NCBI GenBank assembly: GCA_016794465.1
Contig: JAEUKA010000114.1
Coordinates: 1 to 64,000 of the forward strand
Direction: 5' to 3'
Length of the DNA stretch: 64,000 bases
Source: Myxococcales bacterium
GTDB lineage: Bacteria > Myxococcota_A > Polyangia > Palsa-1104 > JAEUJZ01
In this document: positions 23,906 through 32,855 of the stretch, piece after piece
How the letters are laid out: the number at the start of each line of letters is the position of its first letter
Numbering within the stretch: the first letter of the stretch is position 1
Notes under the pieces: model-generated
Database searches by the model: none
What the model was told of the DNA's origin: nothing
Seen by the model: only the letters and a program-made list of their open reading frames with translations
Position numbers and translations under genes: made by a program

Positions 23906-26692
23906 TTACTGCGGGCGCAGTCGGCCCGTCGGAATGATCTGCTTGTACTGGGTAGGGCTCGACCACAGGAGCTTCGCCGACGCCACACCGGTACCTTCAA
24001 AGTACTCCAGCCTGATGGTGACTGGGACACCGGCCGTCATGTTGACAGGAACGCTCCATTCCGTAGCGGGCTGCGTCGCCCACTTGTCCAGCACCAGTAC
24101 GCCATTGACCCAGAGTCGCACACCTTCATCGCTCTGTGTGTAGAGGGTGTATGTCTCTGTAAATCGCGGCACGATCTTGCCGGTCCAGCGGACCTGGAAG
24201 TTGTCGGCAGGAACGAGTGGATCGGGCGCGCTGGTGGTCCAGTCAAAGTTTACGGTCGGAGAGACATTGGTAGTCCGCAAGGTGGCCTTGGTAAAGTCAC
24301 GGGTCGCGTCGCCAGCCGCAGTCTGAAAGTACTCTGCTTTCAGTCCGCAGCTGGCCGGCGTGCAGGTCGCAGAGTCCCCCAGATCCAGTACGTCCAGGTG
24401 CCGCAGATCTCCGAACGTCTGCATGTTGGCCAGCTCAGTGTAAAAGCTACAGACACTGGCGGCTGCCGGCGAGGATGCGTAGTCGGTGATGCTGAACGTA
24501 TTGGCCGCTTCGATGACCTTCTTCTTGTACGCGGTTGGGTTGAGGGCGCCACTCGCATCGAGTGATACCAAGCGCGCGATCAGCTCAGCGCGGAAGGCCT
24601 TGATGAACGCATCCTTGAGTCGGTTGTACTGTGGGCCACCCGCCTCTCCGGTATAGAACGTCCGGCCCGCAGCCCAGCTGAACTGCTCACCGAACTCCCG
24701 ATCTTTGTCTTGCGGAATCAGCAGCCACTTTCCGTCGGAGGCTCGCTGATATAGGAAGTGATTGTGGAACCCATCATCCCAAGGCTGGGCCCAGTTTCGG
24801 ACGGCGATGTAGCCGAGCATCTTGGTAACGTCAAAGTTTGCTTGAAGGTACGCTCGCAGCGCGGTGAGATCTCCGCTGGCCACAATCTTGTTGACGGTTT
24901 CGATCATCGCCTGCAGCTTGGTGTGACCATCCCACTTGTACGTCTGGCGATCGTAGGTGTACTTGTAGCGATCGGCGAGCGTCCACATCGGACAGGTAGC
25001 ATTGATGGTCAGCGGGGACTCATCCGAGACGCCCCACGGTCCTTCCACCGCGCCTGCGTTTCCATCTGCCTTGAACAGATCACCAACGCGCGAGTCCGTG
25101 CCGCGATAGCGCTTCATCATGTCGCCATCGATGTGTTCCAGATCGAGCATGTAGTGGTAGTAGCCACCGTTGACATGCAGGCGCGCGTACTTGGCCTTCT
25201 GCACCGGAACATCGACAGAGGGATCACCGTAGATTCGTTCTCCGAGGGTGTCATCCAGTCCCGGACACGCCTGATTCATCTTGTTCAGGTTCACTCGCTC
25301 GCGCTTCCCCTCAAATGGCGCGTACTCGGGGAAGTTGATCTTCCAGCTGAACACCGTGTACTTGGGACGATCGGGAAGCGGACTGATGGTGGTCTTGGTG
25401 ACATCAAGCGGAATTCCGTTGGTGCGGTTCCAGCGACTGCCGCCATAGCGAACAAAGGTGTCGTAGACCATGCCTTCATGGACGAAGACCGCCGGGACGG
25501 TGGCATCCCAGGACGCACGGAGCTGGCAGCGGTTGGCATTGGAGCCTCCGGGGGCGACGCGCTTGTCATCTGGAGAGCTAAAGAAGACGTTGTCGTAGAT
25601 CTGGTTCCAGTTCTCCTTTTTGATGAAGACTTGATAGATCGGCGCGGTGGTATTGACAGGCGGAGTCACAAAGTACGCCCACCAGCCAAGGGGATCGGAA
25701 GGACGCGGCGAGATGACCTCTGCACCGCTGCCTTTGTCGACGAGGATTCGATAGCGAACGATCGAGTTGTTGGGCTGCTTGGGAAGCGTCGCTTCGTAGA
25801 ATCCGTTGAACGGTAGCAGCTCGACTGTATTTACTTTTTCGCCCGTGATCTGCACGTCATCGACAAACCACTGCAGCTGCGGACTGCGAATGGGCGCTAG
25901 GTTCGAGAACACCACGCTGATCTTGACGGTATCAGCCGAGCTGATGAGCAGATTGCCACTGGCCGGAGTGACCAGCTTGCGCTCTACGATCGTCGGTGGC
26001 ACTCCTGACAGCGCGTTGGCTCGGCCCGGACTTGCCCCATCCAGAGGAGACGGAACCCAGTTTGCGATCTCGCGGCTTGGCACATCAGGACTCACCCGCT
26101 GCAGCGAGATTCCTTTGTACTGATGTTCTGCTAGCGTGGTCGGATTCGGGAGCTGCGCCAGCCACTCATCATCCGCACCCAGCGCGTCGGCACCGATCGA
26201 CCAAGGGAACGCATCGTGATACTCCAGGGAATCAACCTGGGTGTTTTTGTTGTCCACCAGATTGATCACCGCGCCGCCGTTGTCGAGCTCTCCGGCGTAG
26301 TCTCCCAACAGCTCGGTGGCGCTTAATCCGTAGCTAGCAACACCGACGAGAGCAGTCTTGTTCTTGGCGATCACCGCATACCCTTTGGGAGCGATCGTCG
26401 TGCCTTCAGGAATCGTGTACTGCACCGCGCCAGCCAGCTGCCAACCTGACAAGTTCACTGCGGAATCGGTTCGATTGTAAAGCTCGATAAACTCGTGATG
26501 ATCAACGTACGAATTTTCGGCAACGGGGTGATACATGATCTCGGAAAACACCACGCTGGGCGTGATCGCAGCGGGAGCAGGAGGGACTTCCACTCCGGTC
26601 ATGTCCGTCGGGCTAGAGTCGCAGGCAGTACCAAACACCGCCAACATTCCGAAGAGCCAAGGCCGCCAGTGCGTGAAGCAACGCTGGTTCAT
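23906..26692 (-). CDS. CotH-kinase-family lipoprotein with lamin-tail and PA14 domains
   Basis: A 928-residue protein. The lipobox FGTAC at about residue 24 anchors it in a membrane. Residues about 45-220 form a lamin-tail domain (VVFSEIMYHP, HEFIELYNRTDSAVNLSGW). Residues about 350-760 are the CotH kinase-like region, with YARLHVNGGYYHYMLDLEHID, ending in WLLIPQDKDREFG, the equivalent of the catalytic PWDxDxxFG. Residues about 790-928 are a PA14 domain (GLKAEYF, ETYTLYTQSDEGVRLWVNG). CotH proteins phosphorylate proteins in spore coats. It heads the operon with VTC and DUF4956, a grouping known from other bacteria. Confidence 0.9.
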   Translation of the reverse strand: MNQRCFTHWRPWLFGMLAVFGTACDSSPTDMTGVEVPPAPAAITPSVVFSEIMYHPVAENSYVDHHEFIELYNRTDSAVNLSGWQLAGAVQYTIPEGTTIAPKGYAVIAKNKTALVGVASYGLSATELLGDYAGELDNGGAVINLVDNKNTQVDSLEYHDAFPWSIGADALGADDEWLAQLPNPTTLAEHQYKGISLQRVSPDVPSREIANWVPSPLDGASPGRANALSGVPPTIVERKLVTPASGNLLISSADTVKISVVFSNLAPIRSPQLQWFVDDVQITGEKVNTVELLPFNGFYEATLPKQPNNSIVRYRILVDKGSGAEVISPRPSDPLGWWAYFVTPPVNTTAPIYQVFIKKENWNQIYDNVFFSSPDDKRVAPGGSNANRCQLRASWDATVPAVFVHEGMVYDTFVRYGGSRWNRTNGIPLDVTKTTISPLPDRPKYTVFSWKINFPEYAPFEGKRERVNLNKMNQACPGLDDTLGERIYGDPSVDVPVQKAKYARLHVNGGYYHYMLDLEHIDGDMMKRYRGTDSRVGDLFKADGNAGAVEGPWGVSDESPLTINATCPMWTLADRYKYTYDRQTYKWDGHTKLQAMIETVNKIVASGDLTALRAYLQANFDVTKMLGYIAVRNWAQPWDDGFHNHFLYQRASDGKWLLIPQDKDREFGEQFSWAAGRTFYTGEAGGPQYNRLKDAFIKAFRAELIARLVSLDASGALNPTAYKKKVIEAANTFSITDYASSPAAASVCSFYTELANMQTFGDLRHLDVLDLGDSATCTPASCGLKAEYFQTAAGDATRDFTKATLRTTNVSPTVNFDWTTSAPDPLVPADNFQVRWTGKIVPRFTETYTLYTQSDEGVRLWVNGVLVLDKWATQPATEWSVPVNMTAGVPVTIRLEYFEGTGVASAKLLWSSPTQYKQIIPTGRLRPQ

Positions 26693-26848
26693 GGGTAAGC
26701 CTCAAGATAGGGGTAAAGCGACGCGCTTTGGTCAGCATATCATGATGGCTTGTGGATACGGAATGCTGACGCTACAGAGCCTGTCAGGAAGGAAGAGCGG
26801 GTGCGGGTGCGGGCAGTGACTTCGGCTGGATCGGAGTCAGGGGAGGAG

Positions 26849-27559
26849 TCAGGATCGAATGGCGATCACATGCAACATCTTGAACTCACTGCCATCGGCG
26901 CGCTTTTGAGCGACGGGGACAGAGTCCCAGTCCATTCCGGCGGGTACCTCGACCGACATCCATCGGCCACTGCGATCGCCACGCTTCTGTCCCGCACCGA
27001 AGACTGTGAATCCAGCGTTTCGGAATGTCTGGATGGTGGTCAAGAGCGAGTACCCAGGCACAAGGTGAAGCTCAACTGCCCAGGCCTTCACCGACGGTAA
27101 CTTTGCCAGAGACTCTGCCAGGACTTGGTACTCATGTCCTTCGATATCCAGCTTCACGATCGTTGCACTGGGACACAGCGTTGACAGTGTACCGGATGGT
27201 ACGCGCAGATATTTCGCAGCAGCAGAACCGGAAGCAGAATCGAAAGCAGAAGGAGTCGCCACCACCACACTGTTGTGCGGCGTTCCTTCCGCGCTTCCTA
27301 ACCGTAGCGTGACTTCCCCTTCCTGCGCAGACACGGCGCACTGCATCACCCGCCAGCGATCGGCAGCCTGCAAGCGGACGATGCGCTGCTCGATCTGCGC
27401 CACATTTTCGGCCAGCGGCTCCACGGAAAGCAGACTTCCCTGGCCTTGCAGGGCATGGAAGAAGAACTCTGACAGCTCACCGACATTGGCACCCACATCG
27501 ACGATCACCGCCCCAGCCAAAGGGAGCGTCTCCGCATACCAGCGTTTCTGGGCCTCCAT
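26849..27559 (-). CDS. FkbM-family methyltransferase
   Basis: A 236-residue SAM-dependent methyltransferase. Motif I is VIVDVGANVGELSEFF near residue 19, followed by SVEPLAENVAQIEQ (acidic SAM ribose binder), and later IVKLDIEGHEYQVLAESL, the FkbM signature 'K.DiEG.E..vL'. FkbM enzymes O-methylate sugars or polyketide precursors. It lies at the end of the radical SAM/glycosyltransferase cluster, which supports a role in decorating a glycan or small molecule. It may share a transcript with the lipoprotein gene 78 bp upstream. Confidence 0.88.
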   Translation of the reverse strand: MEAQKRWYAETLPLAGAVIVDVGANVGELSEFFFHALQGQGSLLSVEPLAENVAQIEQRIVRLQAADRWRVMQCAVSAQEGEVTLRLGSAEGTPHNSVVVATPSAFDSASGSAAAKYLRVPSGTLSTLCPSATIVKLDIEGHEYQVLAESLAKLPSVKAWAVELHLVPGYSLLTTIQTFRNAGFTVFGAGQKRGDRSGRWMSVEVPAGMDWDSVPVAQKRADGSEFKMLHVIAIRS

Positions 27560-27637
27560 CTTACGAACCTCCGAAGTAACAGACCCCTTCTAGTACAGCC
27601 TTCGGGGGTTGGGAGTCTACAGGTGTGGGAGGGGTGG

Positions 27638-28207
27638 CTACGGCTCGGTCTTTTCCCACTGCTTGTGGCGCAGCTTGAACTTGTCAGGATAAGTAGTGTC
27701 ATCGTCGCTGGGCGAGACTTGGCGCTTGTAGATTCGCTCGCCGCCTTTTTCATCGATCGACCACTTCTCATCCCACTTGTTGTTGCGGTTTAAGTCGACC
27801 TTGGCGCGGACGTACTTGCCGCCCTCTGCATACAGGTTGACCTTGTACGGACGATTGGGAGTGGCGTCCTTGATCTTGTCTCCGGACGGCGTCTGCTCAA
27901 ACAGCTTGATGATTTCTTCGTCGAGAGGCCGCATCGGAAACGTCGCATGCGCTCCCGCGACTGTAGCCGCTTTGGGAGCTGCCGACTCTGGGCCGCGCTC
28001 TGCCTGCGCAGCCGGAGCTTCCTGTTTTTGTTCGGATTTCTGATCGGCTTTCTGTTCTGATTTTTGTTCCGGCTGTGCGGCCTGCGTGATCGCTGCCGGC
28101 TTGACATCCGACGCTGGGGCCGGCTGCTTGCCGCAGTAGTACAGCGAGCCAAACAGCCCCGACATCGACCCCGCAACCAGCAAATTCCGAAAGTGCGTGA
28201 ACTTCAT
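27638..28207 (-). CDS. Lipoprotein-like protein with Lys/Gln-rich linker and Ca-loop-like motif
   Basis: A 189-residue protein. The N-terminus FRNLLVAGSMSGLFGSLYYCGK is a signal with a possible, poor lipobox (LYYC). Next is a low-complexity linker, QPEQKSEQKADQKSEQKQE, then Ala-rich spacers. The C-terminal domain holds YKVNLYAEGGKYVRAKVDLN followed by RNNKWDEKW. DLNRNNKWDEKW fits a D-x-N-x-N-x3-D calcium-binding loop. It is 8 bp from the radical SAM gene upstream, so the two are probably co-transcribed. It could be a modification substrate of those enzymes; this is inference only. Confidence 0.7.
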   Translation of the reverse strand: MKFTHFRNLLVAGSMSGLFGSLYYCGKQPAPASDVKPAAITQAAQPEQKSEQKADQKSEQKQEAPAAQAERGPESAAPKAATVAGAHATFPMRPLDEEIIKLFEQTPSGDKIKDATPNRPYKVNLYAEGGKYVRAKVDLNRNNKWDEKWSIDEKGGERIYKRQVSPSDDDTTYPDKFKLRHKQWEKTEP

Positions 28208-28215
28208 GACTGCCC

Positions 28216-29106
28216 TTATTCATTGTTCTGTGGCGACGTGGGACGGCTCATCAGCCCGCGCTCGATCGGCACCGTGCAGTAGCACAGCGGATACGGACAC
28301 GGCACCGGCCCGTCATAGAGCGCAAACGAGTCCGAAAGGAAGTCGCCAAGCCGCTCCATTTTATGCCGACGGGCCGGGTAACAGCGATAGGCGATGCCGC
28401 GATCGTCGACAATGAAGTAGCTCCGGCCTGACCAGCACGGCTGTCCGGTGAAGCGGTGAGCGATCTGACCGGTGCGATTGTGTCCACCCAACTGCACCAG
28501 CTGCGCCTCTTCCTGAGGCGTGTAGGTGACAAGTCCTCCATCGAGCTTTTCGGGCTGGACCTTGAACACGACTCCCTTGTCCGCAAACCCAGTGGCCAGC
28601 TCGGCAAGCCGGGGCAGGGCGGACTGCGTCGCCACCGTGGTGACGTTGAGACTTGGCGCGGGCAGGCTGGGATCACGGGCAACGCTCAGCGCGTCGCGAA
28701 ACCATCGAGCCTTATCAACAAACGCAGCGATATCGCTCACATACTCCAGGTGCAGGCTGCACGAAAACACCCCGACGCGACCCCGCGCCGCCGTCACAAA
28801 TCCGAGCAGCTTCTGTTCACTCGCAGAGAAGTTGGTCACGATCGAGATCCGGTGCCCAAGCTCCGCCAAGCCGGCGGTGATCTCGTCGAGAGTTGGATGC
28901 ACAAACGGCTCTCCCCCCGAGATCTTGACTTCCCATCGTCCCGGCAGCTTGGCAAAGCTGCGCAGAAAGCGTGGCGTATCGCGACTCCAGCGACCTCTGT
29001 CATCCATGAAGCGCTGCGTGCAGTAGGAGCAGCGATAGTTGCACGCGGTGTTGATGTTCCAAGACACCACACCTTCACTGGGCATCGGTGGCGCGCTGAA
29101 GGTCAT
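28216..29106 (-). CDS. Radical SAM protein (first of a paralogous pair)
   Basis: A 296-residue protein. Cys22, Cys26 and Cys29 in NTACNYRCSYCTQ bind the 4Fe-4S cluster that cleaves S-adenosylmethionine. Then come VKISGGEPFVHPTLDEI, ISIVTNFSA and FSCSLHLEY. The C-terminal CPYPLCYCTVPIERGLM carries extra Cys that may bind a second cluster. The same features, in the same order, are in the next gene upstream (29103-30092), which points to an old tandem duplication. The ATG at 29106 overlaps that gene's stop (ATGA). Substrate unknown. Confidence 0.9.
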   Translation of the reverse strand: MTFSAPPMPSEGVVSWNINTACNYRCSYCTQRFMDDRGRWSRDTPRFLRSFAKLPGRWEVKISGGEPFVHPTLDEITAGLAELGHRISIVTNFSASEQKLLGFVTAARGRVGVFSCSLHLEYVSDIAAFVDKARWFRDALSVARDPSLPAPSLNVTTVATQSALPRLAELATGFADKGVVFKVQPEKLDGGLVTYTPQEEAQLVQLGGHNRTGQIAHRFTGQPCWSGRSYFIVDDRGIAYRCYPARRHKMERLGDFLSDSFALYDGPVPCPYPLCYCTVPIERGLMSRPTSPQNNE

Positions 29107-30092
29107 CCCAGCAAGCCTCCACTGTGCAGTCTGGACAGCGGCACAAAGCTCTCTTTGGGAATCGATTCTTCGTCGCTGACGCTGATTCCTTCCTGATACT
29201 TTCGCTGCGCTGCCGAGATCCCTTCGATCATGCCGCGATTGGCCGGAACGGTACACGGACAGATGTCGTACGGACAGGGGGAAGCGGACTCCCAGCGCTT
29301 CAGGGTTCCTGCAAAGACGTTGCCAAGAAATCCTTGCTTGAAGCGCCGCGCGGTGCGACAGCTAAAGCCGTCTCCGTTTTGTAGCAAGACCAGATAGTCG
29401 ACGCCGGCGTAACAGACCCGACCCTTGTAGCTGGGGGCCATGTTGGCGCGATCGGGAGTCGGAGTCTTGCCCACCAGCTCGCGGATGATCGCTTGATCTT
29501 CTTCGCTATATGAAGCAGTTCCAGCGCCTAATTTCATGATCTGCGGGAACAGCTGTAGGCCAGCGGACTCGACGATCTTTCGCGCGGCGAGCACGGCGGC
29601 AAGTCGCCCCGGAACCAGCACCGTGTTGACCGTCAGGTGGGCGCGCGGATCGAGCTTGTCGCGCAGCAGCGTGGCCTTCTCGACGAAGCTCTCTGGCGAC
29701 GTAAACTCCAGGTGCAGGCTCGCCGATACCACTCCCAAGCGACCTTGGGTAAGGGAAGCGAAGCGCTCAATGATCGGCAGCGGTGCCGACAGGTTGGTCA
29801 GGACACTGATGGTATGCGGCGTGCGCTCGATCAGGCCCGGAATGATCCGCTCCATAAAGCCCCGGAACGCAAACGGCTCTCCGCCGGTCATCTTGATCTC
29901 AAACCGCTTGGGAAGCTGCGCAAAGAACTGGAGAAACTGCTCGACCTGCTCAGGACTGGGGTGACCGACGCGATAGACCTTGCTCTGAATGCAGTACGAG
30001 CAGTCGTAGTTACACGTTCCGCAGACTTGCCACTCTATCGTCGGCTGTCGAGCCAATCGCCTACTCCTTGTCCGTGGTGCGGTCGTTGCCAC
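29103..30092 (-). CDS. Radical SAM protein (second of a paralogous pair)
   Basis: A 329-residue protein. Cys27, Cys31 and Cys34 in GTCNYDCSYCIQ form the radical SAM site. Matching segments to its downstream neighbour are IKMTGGEPFAFRGFMERI, ISVLTNLSA, VSASLHLEFTS and the C-terminal CPYDICPCTVPANRGMI. An additional 40-residue tail (AAQRKYQEGISVSDEESIPK) is present. The pair may modify two sites or two related substrates. It starts 3 bp past the stop of the third radical SAM gene upstream. Confidence 0.9.
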   Translation of the reverse strand: MATTAPRTRSRRLARQPTIEWQVCGTCNYDCSYCIQSKVYRVGHPSPEQVEQFLQFFAQLPKRFEIKMTGGEPFAFRGFMERIIPGLIERTPHTISVLTNLSAPLPIIERFASLTQGRLGVVSASLHLEFTSPESFVEKATLLRDKLDPRAHLTVNTVLVPGRLAAVLAARKIVESAGLQLFPQIMKLGAGTASYSEEDQAIIRELVGKTPTPDRANMAPSYKGRVCYAGVDYLVLLQNGDGFSCRTARRFKQGFLGNVFAGTLKRWESASPCPYDICPCTVPANRGMIEGISAAQRKYQEGISVSDEESIPKESFVPLSRLHSGGLLG

Positions 30093-30095
30093 CGA

Positions 30096-31175
30096 TTAGG
30101 ACTGGTGTTTTTTGCCGATCACTTGATACAGACGCTCTTCTCCGAAGGTCTGTTTGAAGCGCTGCGAGAGGTTGTGGTTCATGTTGAACTTGCCGCACTG
30201 GTGACACGCTGGGAAGTACTCTCCCCGACGGAGCTGCGCGCGAACTTGGTTCCACCTTTGACCATCCCAGAGCTCAGGAAAGGGGCCATCGGACAGATTC
30301 CCAATCGCCACATCGGGACTACAGCAGTACAGCACGGTGCCATCGACCAGAATGCGCGCGTAGGAATAGCCCATGAAGCAGCCGATGTCTTCGATCGGTG
30401 CAGTGGCTTCTTCACCAGCGCGCAGCTGCTCGGAAAAGACCGCGAAGTTGGCCGAGACAGAGAGCCGCTCGGCCTCTGCTTTTGCCTGCGGCAGCCACTC
30501 GTGAAGGAGCTGCGTGCGCTGCGAGTCAGTGATCCGTACCGCTTCAGTTCCTTCGCGCAGACTCGCCAGCTTGAAGTTGACCTGATCGGCCGGATACTCC
30601 GCTGCTTGACGAATCATCGCGACCAGCTCATGCGCATTTTCGCGACAGATCACGTGGATGTGTTTGTAGCGAACCCCGGCTTCCCGAAACAGGCCGAGCA
30701 TCTGCAAGACCCGGGACCACTCGTCGCTGACAAAGCTGGGATGGAACGCTCGATAGGCTTCCGGACTGGCGGCGTGAAGACCGATCAGCAGCTGATCGAC
30801 TCCTAACGACAGGATACGCTCGGGATCGGCCGCGACCAAGTTGGTGATGATCGTAAGGTACAGTCCGCGCCGCTTGACCTCTGCAATCATGTCGTAGATC
30901 TCGGGGTGGGTGAACGGCTCGCCCATTCCCGACAGGATCACCGCGCGGAGTCCTCCCAGCTCACTCACTTCACCAAGGATGTCACAGACGGTGGCAGAGT
31001 CGATGCGCTGCCGCTTCCAGCGCTGCGGACGGGGGACGCGCAGGTGTGGCGAGTGATCCCAGCAGGTCACGCAGTTGGTGTTGCAGCCGTTGGTGATGTC
31101 GATGTGCAGGGTATCGGGTCCGGTCAGGGGTCGCCCGAGCTGCATTCCCAGAAGTCGTGGATCGACACGCTTCAT
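30096..31175 (-). CDS. Radical SAM/SPASM protein
   Basis: A 359-residue protein. Cys31, Cys35 and Cys38 in TNGCNTNCVTCWDHSP bind the SAM cluster, followed by AVILSGMGEPFTHPEIYDMI. The C-terminus is a SPASM-type domain: GYSYARILVDGTVLYCC, IGNLSDGPFPELWDG, then PACHQCGKFNMN. It is of a different subfamily from the two paralogues below it. SPASM enzymes often mature peptides or enzymes; a CheD/MftC-like or glycan role cannot be decided. Its ATG overlaps the glycosyltransferase stop (ATGA). Confidence 0.92.
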   Translation of the reverse strand: MKRVDPRLLGMQLGRPLTGPDTLHIDITNGCNTNCVTCWDHSPHLRVPRPQRWKRQRIDSATVCDILGEVSELGGLRAVILSGMGEPFTHPEIYDMIAEVKRRGLYLTIITNLVAADPERILSLGVDQLLIGLHAASPEAYRAFHPSFVSDEWSRVLQMLGLFREAGVRYKHIHVICRENAHELVAMIRQAAEYPADQVNFKLASLREGTEAVRITDSQRTQLLHEWLPQAKAEAERLSVSANFAVFSEQLRAGEEATAPIEDIGCFMGYSYARILVDGTVLYCCSPDVAIGNLSDGPFPELWDGQRWNQVRAQLRRGEYFPACHQCGKFNMNHNLSQRFKQTFGEERLYQVIGKKHQS

Positions 31176-32821
31176 TGAAGATTCCTTATCGCTGCGCTGA
31201 CCAGCTCGCGCAGAGAGCCCGCAGGTCCGTCGTCCGCTTGGGCAATCGAGAAAGCGCGCACTCCTTGATACAGATCGTGACCGCGTGACTTCAGAGCTGA
31301 CAGGAGTCGCTTGATCTCTGCCACTGACTGCGCAGCCGACAGACTCCGTTCTCCGGGGAGTTGCTTGAGCAAAGACAGCGCGCCCGGCCAGTCCGCAAAG
31401 GCTGCCAGCTGACCAATCAAGTCGGCCATGGCAGCGCCTTTCTCGTCGAGATCACCGCTTCCTAAGCGACCCCCAAGCTGCCGTAAAATGCGCAGCAGAG
31501 CCGGCTGGGGCAAGCGCACATGGCGACTTTGACGCAGCAGTGCCAGCGCAGTGTCGAGCGGAATCGCGGACTCTGCTTGTGCTTGGGAACAGAGTGCCTG
31601 CGCAACTTCGCAGACTTGTTCCAGCGCGACTTCTTCACGACCAAGCTCTGCCAAAAACAGATCATCCACAGCTTCTGCAGCGGCTCGAACTTGCGCGGAC
31701 GGAATCAGCAGTTGCAGCAGCTGCTGGGCCGCTTCACGTGCATGATTGCTGGGAACCACTGTCGTCGCTGCGCGGGCTGCTTGGTGGCGCTTTTTATCAT
31801 CCAGATAGGAGTCGATCGCTGCGTCTAAGCTGTGGACAAACGCCGGACTCCCGACCTCTTCCCGCAGGTGAAACGCGGCACCACACTGAGCAGCCAGATC
31901 GGCTCTCTTGTCTTGTTCATCGGCGATCTTTTCTTGCGGCAAAAAGATCGTTGGAACCCCCGCGTGCAGCAGCTCATGAAACGAGTTGTAGCCAGCTGAG
32001 CAGACCGCGAAGTCCATTCCGGACAGAAGCTCTGCCACGCCGGTCGTGGTCAGGAACGTCACGCGCGGACCATGCAGCGAAGGACCGCGATACAGAGGCC
32101 CAGCACCGACGACAAGATGCAGGTTGGGACGCCGCAGCAGGACTTCACAGACTGTGTGTAGGAGACTCTGGGCATGGCGATCGCCACCACCTCCGGCGGA
32201 GACATAGACCAGCAGCTGTTCGGGCGTTACCGCAAAGTGGGCACGGACTTTTTCACGCGGCCAGCACTCCACTTGCTCGCGAATCATCACCGGACCGATG
32301 TATTGAAGCTGTCCGTTGCGCAGTCCTTTCGGCGTCTCTTGCGACGCCTGCGGATACTCTGGAACCAAGATCAGATCGTACAGCGGCAGCATCGCGGCGA
32401 AGTCTGGACGTGATAGGAACTCCTCTTTCACCGATCGATGAATGAAGGCCTTGTGCCGACACAGATCCAGCGCCGACAGCAGCTCGCCAAAGGAGCCGCG
32501 CGGAAAGGTATCGACCAGGAACAGATCTGGCCGCAGAAGTCCCAAGGAATGCCACACCCACTGCTTGGCCAAGGCCAGATAGGTGATCTTGTCGATCCCG
32601 GTGTCTGTGACGATGGTCTTCGACGGTAACTTGAAGCTGGCGAAGCGCTCTGAAAACAGCAGACCGTCCGCTTCACTGCTGGTCAAAAAGTAGATCTCGG
32701 CGCGCAGATCCAGCACTTGGGTGTAGCGCCGCAGCCAGCGATTGATCGCACACAGCCGCGTCAGGTGCCCGGCACCCGAGCCATTGACCGCGTAGTTGAC
32801 GATGCGCAGAGGACTTGCCAT
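31172..32821 (-). CDS. MurG-like glycosyltransferase with helical C-terminal extension
   Basis: A 549-residue protein. The N-terminal 370 residues are GT-B-like: YAVNGSGAGHLTRLCAINRWLRR, then FLVDTFPRG, LLVYVSAGGGGDRHAQSL and the donor-binding MDFAVCSAGYNSFHELLHAGVPTIFLPQ, a good match to the MurG/GT28 'G..t..E....g.P.i.iP'. Residues about 380-549 are all helical, possibly a partner-binding part. Nucleotide-sugar donor and acceptor are unknown. Translational coupling to the SPASM protein suggests a joint job. Confidence 0.85.
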   Translation of the reverse strand: MASPLRIVNYAVNGSGAGHLTRLCAINRWLRRYTQVLDLRAEIYFLTSSEADGLLFSERFASFKLPSKTIVTDTGIDKITYLALAKQWVWHSLGLLRPDLFLVDTFPRGSFGELLSALDLCRHKAFIHRSVKEEFLSRPDFAAMLPLYDLILVPEYPQASQETPKGLRNGQLQYIGPVMIREQVECWPREKVRAHFAVTPEQLLVYVSAGGGGDRHAQSLLHTVCEVLLRRPNLHLVVGAGPLYRGPSLHGPRVTFLTTTGVAELLSGMDFAVCSAGYNSFHELLHAGVPTIFLPQEKIADEQDKRADLAAQCGAAFHLREEVGSPAFVHSLDAAIDSYLDDKKRHQAARAATTVVPSNHAREAAQQLLQLLIPSAQVRAAAEAVDDLFLAELGREEVALEQVCEVAQALCSQAQAESAIPLDTALALLRQSRHVRLPQPALLRILRQLGGRLGSGDLDEKGAAMADLIGQLAAFADWPGALSLLKQLPGERSLSAAQSVAEIKRLLSALKSRGHDLYQGVRAFSIAQADDGPAGSLRELVSAAIRNLQ

Positions 32822-32855
32822 GGACGACCGGCTTAGGAATCGGAACAGAGTCCGC

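Noticed and set aside
24758..25816. 352-codon frame opposite the CotH gene
   Set aside because: Antisense to a long, motif-rich CotH protein; no ribosome site.
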